Numbered from the stretch's first letter, positions 7,398-15,605 are shown. The stretch: 27,882 nucleotides of DNA from JAAZPG01 sp012797375 (GCA_937868205.1 CALMMC010000052.1:1-27882), one strand, 5' to 3'. Made by a program: numbers and translations. The notes: generated from the sequence alone by a model not told the origin.

Positions 7398-9118
7398 CCC
7401 GCCTCCAGCATCCCGGCCATCTCGAGGATTGGCGGAAGCGCCTCCTCGAGGAGACGACCTCCATCCGGCGGACGATCGTCGTGACCGCCGGGACCTGCGG
7501 CCGGGCGGGCGGGGCCCTCGAAATCCGCGACGCCCTCCAGGCCGAGATCGACCGCCTCGGGGCCGGGGACAAGGTCGAGCTTCTCGTCACCGGCTGCCAC
7601 GGCTTCTGCGAGATGGAGCCGAGCGTCGTCGTCCAGCCCGAGGGAATTTTCTACGGCCGGCTCAAGCCGGCCGACGCCGAGGCCGTCGTCAAGCAGACGG
7701 GCCTGGCCGGCAAGGTCGTCGAGCGGCTGACGTTCGAAATCCCGTCGACCGGGCGCCGGATCGCCCGGATGGACCAGATTCCTTTTTATAAGAAGCAGAT
7801 GCGGCTCGTCTCGGAAGCCAATCTCAAGGTCGATCCGGAGCGGATCGAGGATTACATCCGGATCGGCGGATACCGCGGCCTGGCCAAGGGCCTTTTCGAC
7901 ATGACCTCCGAGGGCGTGATCGAGGAGGTGAAGGCGGCCGGATTGAGGGGCCGGGGCGGGGCCGGGTTCCCCACGGCCGTCAAGTGGGAGCTCTGCCGGA
8001 AGGCCTCCGGCCATCCCAAGTACGTCGTCTGCAACGCCGACGAGGGGGATCCCGGGGCGTACATGGACCGGAGCCTGCTCGAGGGCAATCCCCACGCCGT
8101 CATCGAGGGCATGATCCTCGGGGCGTACGCCATGGGAGCGGCCGAGGGCTTCGTCTACGTCCGGGGCGAATACCCGCTGGCCGTGAAGAACGTCGAGCGG
8201 GCGATCAGCCAGGCCCGGGCCTGCGGGCTTCTCGGTCAAAACATCCTCGGCTCGGAATTCCATTTCGACCTGCAGGTCGTCCAGGGGGCGGGGGCGTTCG
8301 TCTCCGGAGAGGAGACGGCGATGATGGCCTCGATCGAGGGCCGGAAAGCCTTTCCCCGCCAGCGCCCGCCGTTCCCGTCCGAATCGGGCCTCTGGGGAAA
8401 GCCGACGAACATCAACAACGTCGAGACGTGGGCCAACGTCCCGATCGTTCTCGACCGGGGGAGCGCCCGGTTCGCCTCCGTCGGGACGGAAAAAAGCAAG
8501 GGGACGAAGATCTTCTCCCTGGTCGGGCAGATCCGCAACACCGGGCTGGTCGAGGTCCCGATGGGCATCAGCCTGCGGGAGATCATCGAGGACATCGGGG
8601 GCGGCGTCCCCGAGGGCCGAAGCTTGAAAGCCGTCCAGACCGGCGGGCCGTCGGGCGGATGCATCCCCGCCTCCGCCCTCGACCTGCGCATGGATTTCGA
8701 ATCGCTGGCCAAGGCCGGCTCGATCATGGGCTCGGGCGGCATGATCGTCCTGGACGACCGGACCTGCATCGTCGACCTGGCCCGCTACTATCTCCATTTC
8801 CTGGAGGAGGAATCCTGCGGGAAGTGCGTGCCTTGCCGCGCCGGAACGCGCCGGATGTCCGAGCTTCTCAAGCGGATGACCTCGGGCCGGGCGGAAGAGG
8901 GCGACCTGGCCCGCCTGGAGGCCTTGGCCCGGACGGTCAAGACCGCCTCGCTCTGCGGCCTGGGACAGACGGCGGCCAATCCCGTCCTTTCCACCGTGGC
9001 CCATTTCCGCGAGGAATACGAAATCCACATCCGGGAAAAAAGATGTCCGGCCGGCGTCTGCCGCGACCTCGTTTCCCCGCCGTCCGGCCGGCCGGCCGGG
9101 AAGAAGGAGCGGCCGTGA
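7394..9118 (+). CDS. nuoF: NuoF/HndC-like NADH-binding FMN flavoprotein
   Basis: 574 residues. An N-terminal thioredoxin-like [2Fe-2S] domain with C35, C68 and C72 (TCGRAGG, TGCHGFC) is fused to the NuoF core, as in bifurcating hydrogenase beta subunits. The core has the FMN/NADH Gly-rich segment GLRGRGGAGFPTAVKWE (~178-194), NADEGDPGAYMDRSLLE (~213-229) and SGEETAM, followed by the SLBB domain. The C-terminal four-helix domain carries [4Fe-4S] ligands C475, C478, C481 (ESCGKCVPCRAGTRR) and C521 (SLCGLG). This is where NAD(H) exchanges a hydride with FMN. After EKRCPAGVCRDL (C551, C556) the protein ends in a Pro/Lys-rich tail. The double [4Fe-4S] ferredoxin domain that usually follows in HydB/HndC proteins is absent. 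Coupled to both neighbours by 4-nt overlaps (ATGA before, GTGA after). Confidence 0.93.
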   Translation: MTRLQHPGHLEDWRKRLLEETTSIRRTIVVTAGTCGRAGGALEIRDALQAEIDRLGAGDKVELLVTGCHGFCEMEPSVVVQPEGIFYGRLKPADAEAVVKQTGLAGKVVERLTFEIPSTGRRIARMDQIPFYKKQMRLVSEANLKVDPERIEDYIRIGGYRGLAKGLFDMTSEGVIEEVKAAGLRGRGGAGFPTAVKWELCRKASGHPKYVVCNADEGDPGAYMDRSLLEGNPHAVIEGMILGAYAMGAAEGFVYVRGEYPLAVKNVERAISQARACGLLGQNILGSEFHFDLQVVQGAGAFVSGEETAMMASIEGRKAFPRQRPPFPSESGLWGKPTNINNVETWANVPIVLDRGSARFASVGTEKSKGTKIFSLVGQIRNTGLVEVPMGISLREIIEDIGGGVPEGRSLKAVQTGGPSGGCIPASALDLRMDFESLAKAGSIMGSGGMIVLDDRTCIVDLARYYLHFLEEESCGKCVPCRAGTRRMSELLKRMTSGRAEEGDLARLEALARTVKTASLCGLGQTAANPVLSTVAHFREEYEIHIREKRCPAGVCRDLVSPPSGRPAGKKERP

Positions 9119-11340
9119 AGATCACGATCGACGGCCGGACGGCCGACGTCGCCGCGGGGGCGACGGTCCTCGACGCCGCCCGGGCGATGGGGATTTCGAT
9201 CCCGACGCTCTGCGATCACCGGCGCCTCGTTCCCTATGCCGCCTGCCGGATCTGCCTGGTCGAAGTCGCCGGCCGCCGGCTGCCCGCCCCGGCCTGCGCC
9301 ACGATGGTCGAGGAGGGGATGACGGTCGTCACGAATTCGCCCCGGATTTTGGATCTCCGCCGCGACGTCCTCGACCTTCTCTTGTCCGAGCATCCCTCGG
9401 CCTGCCTCGTCTGCCTGGAAAAGAACGACTGCGAGGAGAGCAAGGCGACAAGCCGGAAAACGGACGAGCCGACCGGCTGCATCCTTTGCCCGGCCGACGA
9501 GCGCTGCGAGCTCCAGAAGGTCGTGGCCGAGGTCGGCCTCAAGCGCCTCTCCCACCCGATGACCTACCGCGGCGCCGGCGTACTGCGGGACGACCCGTTC
9601 ATCGACCGGGACGACGGGCTCTGCATCCTCTGCGGACGGTGCGTCCGGGTCTGCCGGGAGATCCGGGGGGCCGAGGCGATCGCCTTCGTCGGGCGGGGCG
9701 CCCCGGTTTCCGTCGGGACCTCGATGGGCAAGCGCCTGCTCGACGTCGGCTGCCGGTTCTGCGGCGCCTGCGTCGACGTCTGTCCGACGGGGGCCCTGAC
9801 CGAACGGGCCGTCCGCTACGGGGCGAAATTCAACGAGACCCGGACGTTCGTCTGCGGGCTCTGCGGCCAGGGCTGCCGCCTCGGCCTCCGTCTCCGCGAC
9901 GGCCGGCCGGTCGACGTCCGGCCGCAGGACGGCCCGCCCTCCGACGGACAGGCCTGCGTCAAGGGCCGGTTCATCATCGGCGACCTGCTCGGCCATCCCA
10001 AACGCCTCCTCCGGCCGATGGTCCGCCGCGGCGGCGTTCTCGTCGAAACGAGCTGGGAGGACGCCCTGGCTTCGGCCGCCGCCGGCTTGGGCGGCCTCAA
10101 GGGAGACATCGCCGCCGTTCTCTCGGCCCAGGATTCCTGCGAGGACCTTTGGTCGCTGGGGCGGCTTTCCCTGGACGTTCTCGGCGCCCGGTCCCTCCGG
10201 CTGGCCGAGGACGTTTCGGTTTTCCGGTCGGGCTTTCCGGCCGGCCGGCCGGGGGCGGACATCCTGGCGCCGTCCTGCTCCTTCGAGGACCTGGCCAAGG
10301 CCCGCCTCATCGTGATTTTCGAGGAAGCGCTCCCCTTGACCGCCCCGATTTTGGGAACGGCCGACAACCGGGCCGTCCTGGGCGGGGGGAAGCTCGTTCT
10401 CGTCGGGGGGGACGGCGACTCCTGCCTCGACCGGTGCGCGTCCCTGAAAATCAAGCTGGGTCCGGCCGACGCCGGCCGGTTCCTGCTTGAGGCGCTCCGG
10501 TCCGTGAGCGAAAACCGCTCGGGACGCGTCCCGGCCGGGGCGCCGGGATTCGAGGAGCTCCGCCGATCGCTCCGGGAGCTGCCGGCCTGGTCCCGGGCGG
10601 AGACGGTCTCAAGCAAGACCGAAAAGCTGATCGCTCTTCTCGAACGGCGGCATCCGGCCGCCTTTGTCTTCGGTCCCGCGTTCGTCGCCGGGCCGTGGGG
10701 CCCGCGCAACGCCGCCGCCGTGTGGAACCTGGCCGGGATGACCGGCGGCTTCTATGTCCCCGCGGGCTGGGAAGCCAACGCCCGCGGGGCGGTCGAGATC
10801 CTGGCCGCTTTCGGCGCCTCCGCCGGCTCCGTGTCTCCGAGGACGCGGGGCCTCCTTTCGGCCGGACCGGCCCGGGCGTTCGTCCGCGACGGGGAGGAAT
10901 TCGTCGTCGTCCTGGACGCTTTCCGGAGCGAGGCGGCCGCCCAGGCGGACGTGGTCCTTCCCCGGACCCTGTTTCCCGAACAGGCCGGGACGTTCGTCAG
11001 CGGCGAGGGCCGGATCCAATTTTCGGAGGCGGTCCTGGCCCCGGCCGGCGAAGCCCGGCCGCCCCGCGAGATCGCCGGAGAGCTGGCCCGGCGGCTGGGG
11101 GCCGAAATCGCCGCTCCGGCCGCGACGGCCTTCTTCGCCAAGTCCCGCCGGAGCGGAGGAGAAAGCCGGCCGCGTTTCATCGGCGGGGCTTCGTTTGCCG
11201 AGAAAGGATTCCGGGCGATTCCCGACCGCTTGACCGAGTTCGACCCGCGGACCGCCGGCGAGAGAGGCGATCCCGACGATTGCCTGGGATTCCCCCTGGC
11301 TTTGGAAATCAAGTCCCTGCGGACGGCTCGGAGACGATAA
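9115..11340 (+). CDS. NuoG-like iron-sulfur protein with degenerate molybdopterin domain
   Basis: The start is GTG at 9115, overlapping the previous stop (GTGA); the frame is open further upstream, but only as a shadow of the NuoF-like gene. 741 residues. Fer2 [2Fe-2S] ligands are C33, C44, C47 and C61. The NuoG His-Cys region has H93, C97, C100 and C106, then a second set C122, C125 and C131 before ELQ. Two ferredoxin motifs follow: C170, C173, C176, C180 and C213, C216, C219, C223. Next is a Mo-oxidoreductase-type [4Fe-4S] motif, C247, C250, C254 and C281. The remaining ~455 residues resemble a molybdopterin oxidoreductase fold (CVKGRFIIGDLLGHPKRLLRPMVRRGG...SWEDALASAA; DVVLPRTLFPEQAGTFVSGEGRIQ). 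I find no Cys or Sec where formate dehydrogenase ligates Mo, and there is no [FeFe] H-cluster. It is probably an electron conduit between the flavin subunit and ferredoxin or the Nfn subunits. Confidence 0.85.
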   Translation: MKITIDGRTADVAAGATVLDAARAMGISIPTLCDHRRLVPYAACRICLVEVAGRRLPAPACATMVEEGMTVVTNSPRILDLRRDVLDLLLSEHPSACLVCLEKNDCEESKATSRKTDEPTGCILCPADERCELQKVVAEVGLKRLSHPMTYRGAGVLRDDPFIDRDDGLCILCGRCVRVCREIRGAEAIAFVGRGAPVSVGTSMGKRLLDVGCRFCGACVDVCPTGALTERAVRYGAKFNETRTFVCGLCGQGCRLGLRLRDGRPVDVRPQDGPPSDGQACVKGRFIIGDLLGHPKRLLRPMVRRGGVLVETSWEDALASAAAGLGGLKGDIAAVLSAQDSCEDLWSLGRLSLDVLGARSLRLAEDVSVFRSGFPAGRPGADILAPSCSFEDLAKARLIVIFEEALPLTAPILGTADNRAVLGGGKLVLVGGDGDSCLDRCASLKIKLGPADAGRFLLEALRSVSENRSGRVPAGAPGFEELRRSLRELPAWSRAETVSSKTEKLIALLERRHPAAFVFGPAFVAGPWGPRNAAAVWNLAGMTGGFYVPAGWEANARGAVEILAAFGASAGSVSPRTRGLLSAGPARAFVRDGEEFVVVLDAFRSEAAAQADVVLPRTLFPEQAGTFVSGEGRIQFSEAVLAPAGEARPPREIAGELARRLGAEIAAPAATAFFAKSRRSGGESRPRFIGGASFAEKGFRAIPDRLTEFDPRTAGERGDPDDCLGFPLALEIKSLRTARRR

Positions 11341-12171
11341 ATGCCCCGGATCATCGCCCAGCGCCGGCTCGTGCCCAACCTGCACCTGATCGAGGGCGAG
11401 GCGCCCGACACCGCCCTGGCGGCCAAACCGGGCCAGTTCGTCATCCTCATGCCCGACGCCCGGGGAGAGCGGATTCCGCTTTCGATCGCCGATTGGAACG
11501 CCGCCCGGGGGACCGTGACCTCGGTCTTCCTGGTGCTCGGAACGGCGACCCGCAAGCTCGCCCTGCTCAAGCCCAACGACGAGATCCCGGTCTTCGTCGG
11601 CCCGCTCGGCCGACCGACCGAGATCGCGAATTTCGGAACGGTGGCGCTGGCGGCCGGATGCTACGGAATCGGGGCCCTCTGGCCGACGGCCCGGGCCCTC
11701 CGCCGGGCGGGCAACCGGGTCATCACCGTGCTCGACGCCAAAGCCTCCTATCTCGTTTATTGGGACGACCGCTACCGGAGGGTGAGCGAGCGCCTCATCG
11801 TTTCCTCGCGCGATCCCGGGATCGGGGGCGGGGAATACGTCGCCGAGAAAATCAGGGCCCTGGCCGCGGCTGAAAAAATCGACCGGGTGATGGCCGTCGG
11901 CTGCACGGCCTTCATGCGCTCGGTCTCCGAGGCGACCCGGCCGGCCGGCATCAAGACGATCGTCAGCCTCAACCCGATCATGGTCGACGGCACGGGGATG
12001 TGCGGCGCCTGCCGCTGCACGGCCGCCGGAAAAACGAAGTTCGCCTGCGTCGACGGCCCCGACTTCGACGGCCACGAGGTGGACTGGGACGAGTTGTTCC
12101 TCCGGCGGAAATCGTATTTCGACGAGGAAATCCAGGCGCTCTGCCGCTGGGAAAAGGAGAACCTGCCCTAG
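11341..12171 (+). CDS. nfnA: NfnA-like ferredoxin-NADP+ reductase subunit alpha (SudB type)
   Basis: 276 residues, starting directly after the previous stop (TAAATG). The N-terminal FAD domain begins with RIIAQRRLVPNLHLIEGEAP and AKPGQFVILMPDARGERIPLSIADW. An NAD-binding lobe with AAGCYGIGALWPTARALRRAGN follows. The C-terminal VDGTGMCGACRC...ACVDGP segment carries D216, C221, C224 and C236. In characterised NfnA proteins the [2Fe-2S] cluster has three Cys and one Asp ligand, which fits this pattern. Together with the next gene it forms an Nfn heterodimer, known to couple NADH, NADPH and ferredoxin by flavin-based electron bifurcation. Sulfide dehydrogenase (SudAB) is the historical name for the same family. 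Five genes in tight order with NuoEFG-like subunits suggest one larger complex. Confidence 0.88.
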   Translation: MPRIIAQRRLVPNLHLIEGEAPDTALAAKPGQFVILMPDARGERIPLSIADWNAARGTVTSVFLVLGTATRKLALLKPNDEIPVFVGPLGRPTEIANFGTVALAAGCYGIGALWPTARALRRAGNRVITVLDAKASYLVYWDDRYRRVSERLIVSSRDPGIGGGEYVAEKIRALAAAEKIDRVMAVGCTAFMRSVSEATRPAGIKTIVSLNPIMVDGTGMCGACRCTAAGKTKFACVDGPDFDGHEVDWDELFLRRKSYFDEEIQALCRWEKENLP

Positions 12172-12185
12172 GGCGGGCGTTCATC

Positions 12186-13682
12186 ATGGCCGAGAAACCG
12201 ATCGAGCTTCCGCCCGAGCTGGCCGCGCGCCTGAAGGCGGAATATGTCAAGGATTGGAGGGCCGAGCTCCGCCGGAACCCGCCGGTCAAGGAGCGGATGA
12301 AGCTCCCCCGGCAGCCCATGCCCCAGCGCGGGGCGGGCGAGCGCGGCCGCGATTTTCTCGAGGTCAACCGCGGCCTTTCGCCCGAGGCGGCCGCGGCCGA
12401 GGCCCGGCGCTGCCTCGACTGCGCCAAGCCGGGATGCGTCTCGGGCTGCCCGGTTTCGATCGACATCCCCTCGTTCATCAAACTGGTGGAGAAGGGCGAA
12501 TTCATCGCCGCCGCATTCAAGATCAAGGAAACCAACGCTCTTCCGGCCATCTGCGGCCGGGTTTGTCCGCAGGAAAGCCAGTGCGAGGCCGTCTGCAACC
12601 TGAAAAAAGCGGCCGGCGTCCCGGTGGCCAGCGGCAACCTCGAGCGGTTCGTCGCCGATTACGAGCGGGCGGCCGGCGAGGTCGCCCTTCCGGAGCTTCC
12701 GCCTCCGACCGGCCGGAAGGTCGCGGTCATCGGGGCCGGGCCGGCGGGCCTCACGGCCGCCGGCGAGCTGGCTAAGAAGGGCCACGCGGTGACGATTTTC
12801 GAGGCCCTCCACGAGCCCGGAGGCGTTTTGATCTACGGCATCCCCGAGTTCCGATTGCCCAAGGCCATTCTCAAGGCCGAGGTGGAATACCTCCGGCGGC
12901 TCGGCGTGGAGATCAGGTACAACTTCGTCGCCGGCAAGACGGCCGCGATCGATGACCTCAAGGCCCGCGGATACGAGGCCTTTTTCATCGGGACGGGGGC
13001 CGGCCTTCCCAATTTCATGAAGATCGCGGGCGAAAATCTCGTCGGCGTGTATTCGGCCAACGAATACCTGACCCGGGTCAACCTGATGCGGGCCTACGAT
13101 TTTCCGGCCTACGACACGCCCGTCTTCCGGGCGAGGAACGCGGCCGTGATCGGCGGCGGAAACGTGGCCATGGACAGCGTCCGGACGGCGAAACGGCTGG
13201 GGGCGGAGCGGGCGATGATCATCTACCGCCGCTCCCGCCGGGAAATGCCCGCCCGGGAGGAAGAGGTCGCCCATGCCGAGGAGGAGGGCATCGAGTTCCA
13301 TTTCCTGACCGTTCCGATCCGCTACGAGGGGGACGCCTGCGGGCGGCTCGCCTCCATGACCTGCCTCAGGATGGAGCTGGGCGAGCCCGACGCCTCGGGG
13401 CGGCGGCGGCCCGTTCCCGTCCCGGGCTCGGAATTCGCGGCTCCGGTCGACCTGGTCGTCGTGGCCATCGGCCAGAGCCCCAACCCGCTGCTTCTGGAGA
13501 CGATGCCCGGCCTCAAGGTCGGCAAGTGGGGGACGATCGAGGTCGATCCGGCGACGATGGCCGCAAGCTTGCCGGGCATGTACGCCGGCGGGGACATCAT
13601 CCGCGGCGGAGCGACCGTCATCCTGGCCATGGGCGACGCCCGGACGGCGGCCGCCTCGATCGACGCCTATTTGAAATCCTGA
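12186..13682 (+). CDS. nfnB: NfnB-like NADPH-binding FAD/[4Fe-4S] subunit (GltD family)
   Basis: 498 residues from ATG 12186, 14 nt after nfnA, preceded by AGGGCGGG. The frame is open further upstream but there overlaps nfnA. The N-terminal two-cluster domain has C76, C79, C84, C88 (CLDCAKPGCVSGCP) and C123, C127, C133, C137 (CGRVCPQESQCEAVC). FAD binding follows at KVAVIGAGPAGLTAAGELA (~180). NADPH binding follows at AAVIGGGNVAMDSVRTAKR, with the basic RRSRREMPAREEE stretch typical of GltD/NfnB. The C-terminus closes with YAGGDIIRGGATVILAMGDARTAA. GltD of glutamate synthase is the close paralogue. The NfnA partner next door and the absence of a large GltB gene favour Nfn. The FAD here is the expected bifurcating flavin. 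The last bases of the gene hold the -35 box for the next transcription unit. Confidence 0.9.
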   Translation: MAEKPIELPPELAARLKAEYVKDWRAELRRNPPVKERMKLPRQPMPQRGAGERGRDFLEVNRGLSPEAAAAEARRCLDCAKPGCVSGCPVSIDIPSFIKLVEKGEFIAAAFKIKETNALPAICGRVCPQESQCEAVCNLKKAAGVPVASGNLERFVADYERAAGEVALPELPPPTGRKVAVIGAGPAGLTAAGELAKKGHAVTIFEALHEPGGVLIYGIPEFRLPKAILKAEVEYLRRLGVEIRYNFVAGKTAAIDDLKARGYEAFFIGTGAGLPNFMKIAGENLVGVYSANEYLTRVNLMRAYDFPAYDTPVFRARNAAVIGGGNVAMDSVRTAKRLGAERAMIIYRRSRREMPAREEEVAHAEEEGIEFHFLTVPIRYEGDACGRLASMTCLRMELGEPDASGRRRPVPVPGSEFAAPVDLVVVAIGQSPNPLLLETMPGLKVGKWGTIEVDPATMAASLPGMYAGGDIIRGGATVILAMGDARTAAASIDAYLKS

Positions 13683-13699
13683 CGGGAGCGGGGTAAAAT
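13671..13699 (+). promoter_or_regulatory. Promoter for the rnhC-DUF401 unit
   Basis: TTGAAA (13671-13676) lies inside the 3' end of nfnB. After exactly 17 nt comes TAAAAT (13694-13699). Each box matches consensus at 5 of 6 positions. The predicted start near 13706 gives a leader of about 26 nt. Confidence 0.55.
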
Positions 13700-13731
13700 C
13701 GTCCGCCGGTTCTTCCGGTTTCGGACGCCGC

Positions 13732-14391
13732 ATGGAACAACAAGATTTGATACCCGCCGAGCCCGGCCGCATCGGCACCGATGAGTCGGGCAAGGGGGAT
13801 TACTTCGGCCCCCTCGTCGTGGCCGGATTCTACCTGCCGCCGGACCAGGAAGGCGTCCTCCGGGAGCTGGGCGTCCGCGACAGCAAGACGATCAGCGACA
13901 ACCGCTGCCGGGAGATCGCCGAGACGCTCCAGCGGGGCTATCCCCACGCCGTGGTGGCGATCGGCCCGGAGCGGTACAACGAGCTCTACGAAAAGTTCCG
14001 CAACTTGAACCGGCTGCTGGCCTGGGGGCACGCCCGGGCCATCGAAAACATCATGGAAAAGATGGACTGCCGGCGGGCCGTGACCGACAAGTTCGGCGAC
14101 GAGCGGTACGTCCGCAACGCCCTCCTGGCCCGGGGCAAGACCGTGACCCTCACCCAGATGGTCCGGGGGGAATCCGACCCGGCGGTGGCCGCGGCCTCGA
14201 TCCTGGCCCGGGCCGAGTTCCTCAAGAAGCTGTATTTTCTCGGCCGGGATTGGGGCATGGAATTCCCCAAGGGCGCCTCGCCGGCGGTTGAAGCGGCCGC
14301 GGCCGAGTTCGTCCGCCGCCACGGCCGGGAAAGCCTGGCCAAGGTCGCCAAGGTTCACTTCCGGACGACGGGCAAGGCCCTCGGCTCATGA
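13732..14391 (+). CDS. rnhC: Ribonuclease HIII, short form
   Basis: 219 residues. GTDESGKGDYFGPLVVA (15-31) is the RNase HIII form of the type 2 RNase H signature. Candidate metal ligands are D17, E18, D119 (VTDKFGD) and D149 (ESDPAVAAASILAR). The 30-residue spacing between the last two equals that of Bacillus RNase HIII as I recall it. The enzyme cleaves RNA strands in RNA-DNA hybrids in the cytoplasm. Standard RNase HIII has ~300 residues with an N-terminal TBP-like substrate-binding domain of ~80 residues. That domain is missing here, and I see no upstream start that would restore it, because the nfnB frame and the promoter occupy the preceding DNA. The C-terminal KVHFRTTGKAL is family-typical. 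Its stop overlaps the next gene (ATGA, 14388-14391). Confidence 0.87.
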   Translation: MEQQDLIPAEPGRIGTDESGKGDYFGPLVVAGFYLPPDQEGVLRELGVRDSKTISDNRCREIAETLQRGYPHAVVAIGPERYNELYEKFRNLNRLLAWGHARAIENIMEKMDCRRAVTDKFGDERYVRNALLARGKTVTLTQMVRGESDPAVAAASILARAEFLKKLYFLGRDWGMEFPKGASPAVEAAAAEFVRRHGRESLAKVAKVHFRTTGKALGS

Positions 14392-15605
14392 TCGTCCTTC
14401 TCAAGATCCTCGCCGTCATTTTCGCCTTGTTGTTTCTCGTCAAGCTCAAGGTCGACTTGGGGATCGTCCTTGTCCTGGACGCGATCCTGACGGGCGTTCT
14501 TTTCGCCATGCCGGCGGCCGCGTTCGTCAAACAGGCGGGAGCCGCCCTGATCGATCCGGAAACCCTGAACTTGATCGGCATTCTCATCCTGGTTCTCTAC
14601 CTCGGCCGTTTTCTCCAGGCCGGCGGCCATTTCAAGGAGATGGTCGCCGCCCTGAAGAATTACGTCCGCGACGCCCGCCTCATCCTGGCCATCCCCTCGG
14701 CCTTCATCGGCCTTCTGCCGATGACGGCCGGGGCGATGATGGGCGCCCCGATCGTCGAGGAGGCGGCCCGGCGATGGACGCTTTCCCCGGCCTGGAAAAC
14801 CTTCCTGAATTATTGGTTCCGCCACATCTGGGAATACAGCTGGCCGATGTATCCCAACCTGATCCTGGCCGCGACGATCGCCGGGATCCCGATCGTGAAG
14901 GTCTGCTTGAACCAGTTTCCGTTCACGGTCATCGCCGTCGCGGCCGGCCTCGCGATCCTCTTCCGCCACGTGCGGTACGAGCGGAACGAGCAGGCCTCCC
15001 GGCCGCGGGTGAAGGACATCGTCCGGACATTCGTCAGCATCTGGCCGATCTTCCTGACGATCCTTCTGATTTTCATTTTTCGGATCCCGATGCTCTGGGC
15101 CCTGGCCTCGGCCTGCGTCCTGAGCGCCTTTTTCGTGAAGCTGCCGGGGCGGGAGCGCTGGGCCGTGGTCAAGGAGAGTTTGTCGCTCCGGATGATTCTT
15201 TTGACGGCCGCGGTCATGGTCTTCAAGCGGATCCTGGAGACGTCGGGGGCCTTGGACGCGGTCATGACGATCGTCTCGCCGACCGGCCCCTCGGGGATAT
15301 TTCTCCTGTTCGCCGCCCCGTTCACCATCGGCCTCCTGACCGGCGTCAACCAGGCTTTCGCCGGGATCGCTTTTCCGCTGCTCGTGCCGGTGATCGGCCG
15401 GGAGAGCCCGGACATGATTCTCTTTTTGTTCGCCTATGTCAGCGGGTTCGCCGGGGTTCTTCTTTCGCCGGCCCATCTCTGCCTGGCCCTCACCGCGGAT
15501 TATTTCAAGGCGGACCTGAAGGATGTTTATAAGATTTTGATCCCCCCGGTCGCCGTGGTTTTCGGGGCGGCCCTGCTGGCTTTGGTCGTTTTTAGGTTGT
15601 TGTGA
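14388..15605 (+). CDS. DUF401 family membrane protein
   Basis: 405 residues, strongly hydrophobic, with roughly ten membrane-spanning stretches. Family-like phrases are FIGLLPMTAGAMMGAPIVEEAA (~105-126), NYWFRHIWEYSWPMYPNLILA (~140-160) and GVNQAFAGIAFPLLVP. This is the DUF401 group of polytopic inner-membrane proteins, related in layout to ion/carboxylate permeases; the substrate is not established. Two conserved blocks with small and charged residues placed symmetrically in the two halves suggest a transporter with inverted halves (inference). It is translationally coupled to rnhC by the ATGA overlap, although no functional link between them is obvious. alaX follows after 45 nt. Confidence 0.8.
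   Translation: MIVLLKILAVIFALLFLVKLKVDLGIVLVLDAILTGVLFAMPAAAFVKQAGAALIDPETLNLIGILILVLYLGRFLQAGGHFKEMVAALKNYVRDARLILAIPSAFIGLLPMTAGAMMGAPIVEEAARRWTLSPAWKTFLNYWFRHIWEYSWPMYPNLILAATIAGIPIVKVCLNQFPFTVIAVAAGLAILFRHVRYERNEQASRPRVKDIVRTFVSIWPIFLTILLIFIFRIPMLWALASACVLSAFFVKLPGRERWAVVKESLSLRMILLTAAVMVFKRILETSGALDAVMTIVSPTGPSGIFLLFAAPFTIGLLTGVNQAFAGIAFPLLVPVIGRESPDMILFLFAYVSGFAGVLLSPAHLCLALTADYFKADLKDVYKILIPPVAVVFGAALLALVVFRLL

Noticed and set aside
7103..9028. Long minus-strand open frames across the redox operon
   Set aside because: They mirror the coding strand, as expected in GC-rich genes. They show no domain motifs, while the plus-strand frames carry complete cofactor motifs.
9115..11340. Catalytic formate dehydrogenase or [FeFe] hydrogenase subunit
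   Set aside because: The order of clusters first suggests either, but there is no Cys/Sec Mo ligand and no H-cluster motifs (such as TSCCPGW or FMACPGGC). A NuoG-like role fits better.
6918..11340. Start of a respiratory complex I operon
   Set aside because: No membrane subunits or NuoB/C/D/I are present; the following genes are NfnA and NfnB, and the NuoF-like protein has the extra N-terminal [2Fe-2S] domain of soluble complexes.
13700..13731. Terminator hairpin after nfnB
   Set aside because: The repeated CCGG words do not form a stem with a usable loop, and no T-run follows.
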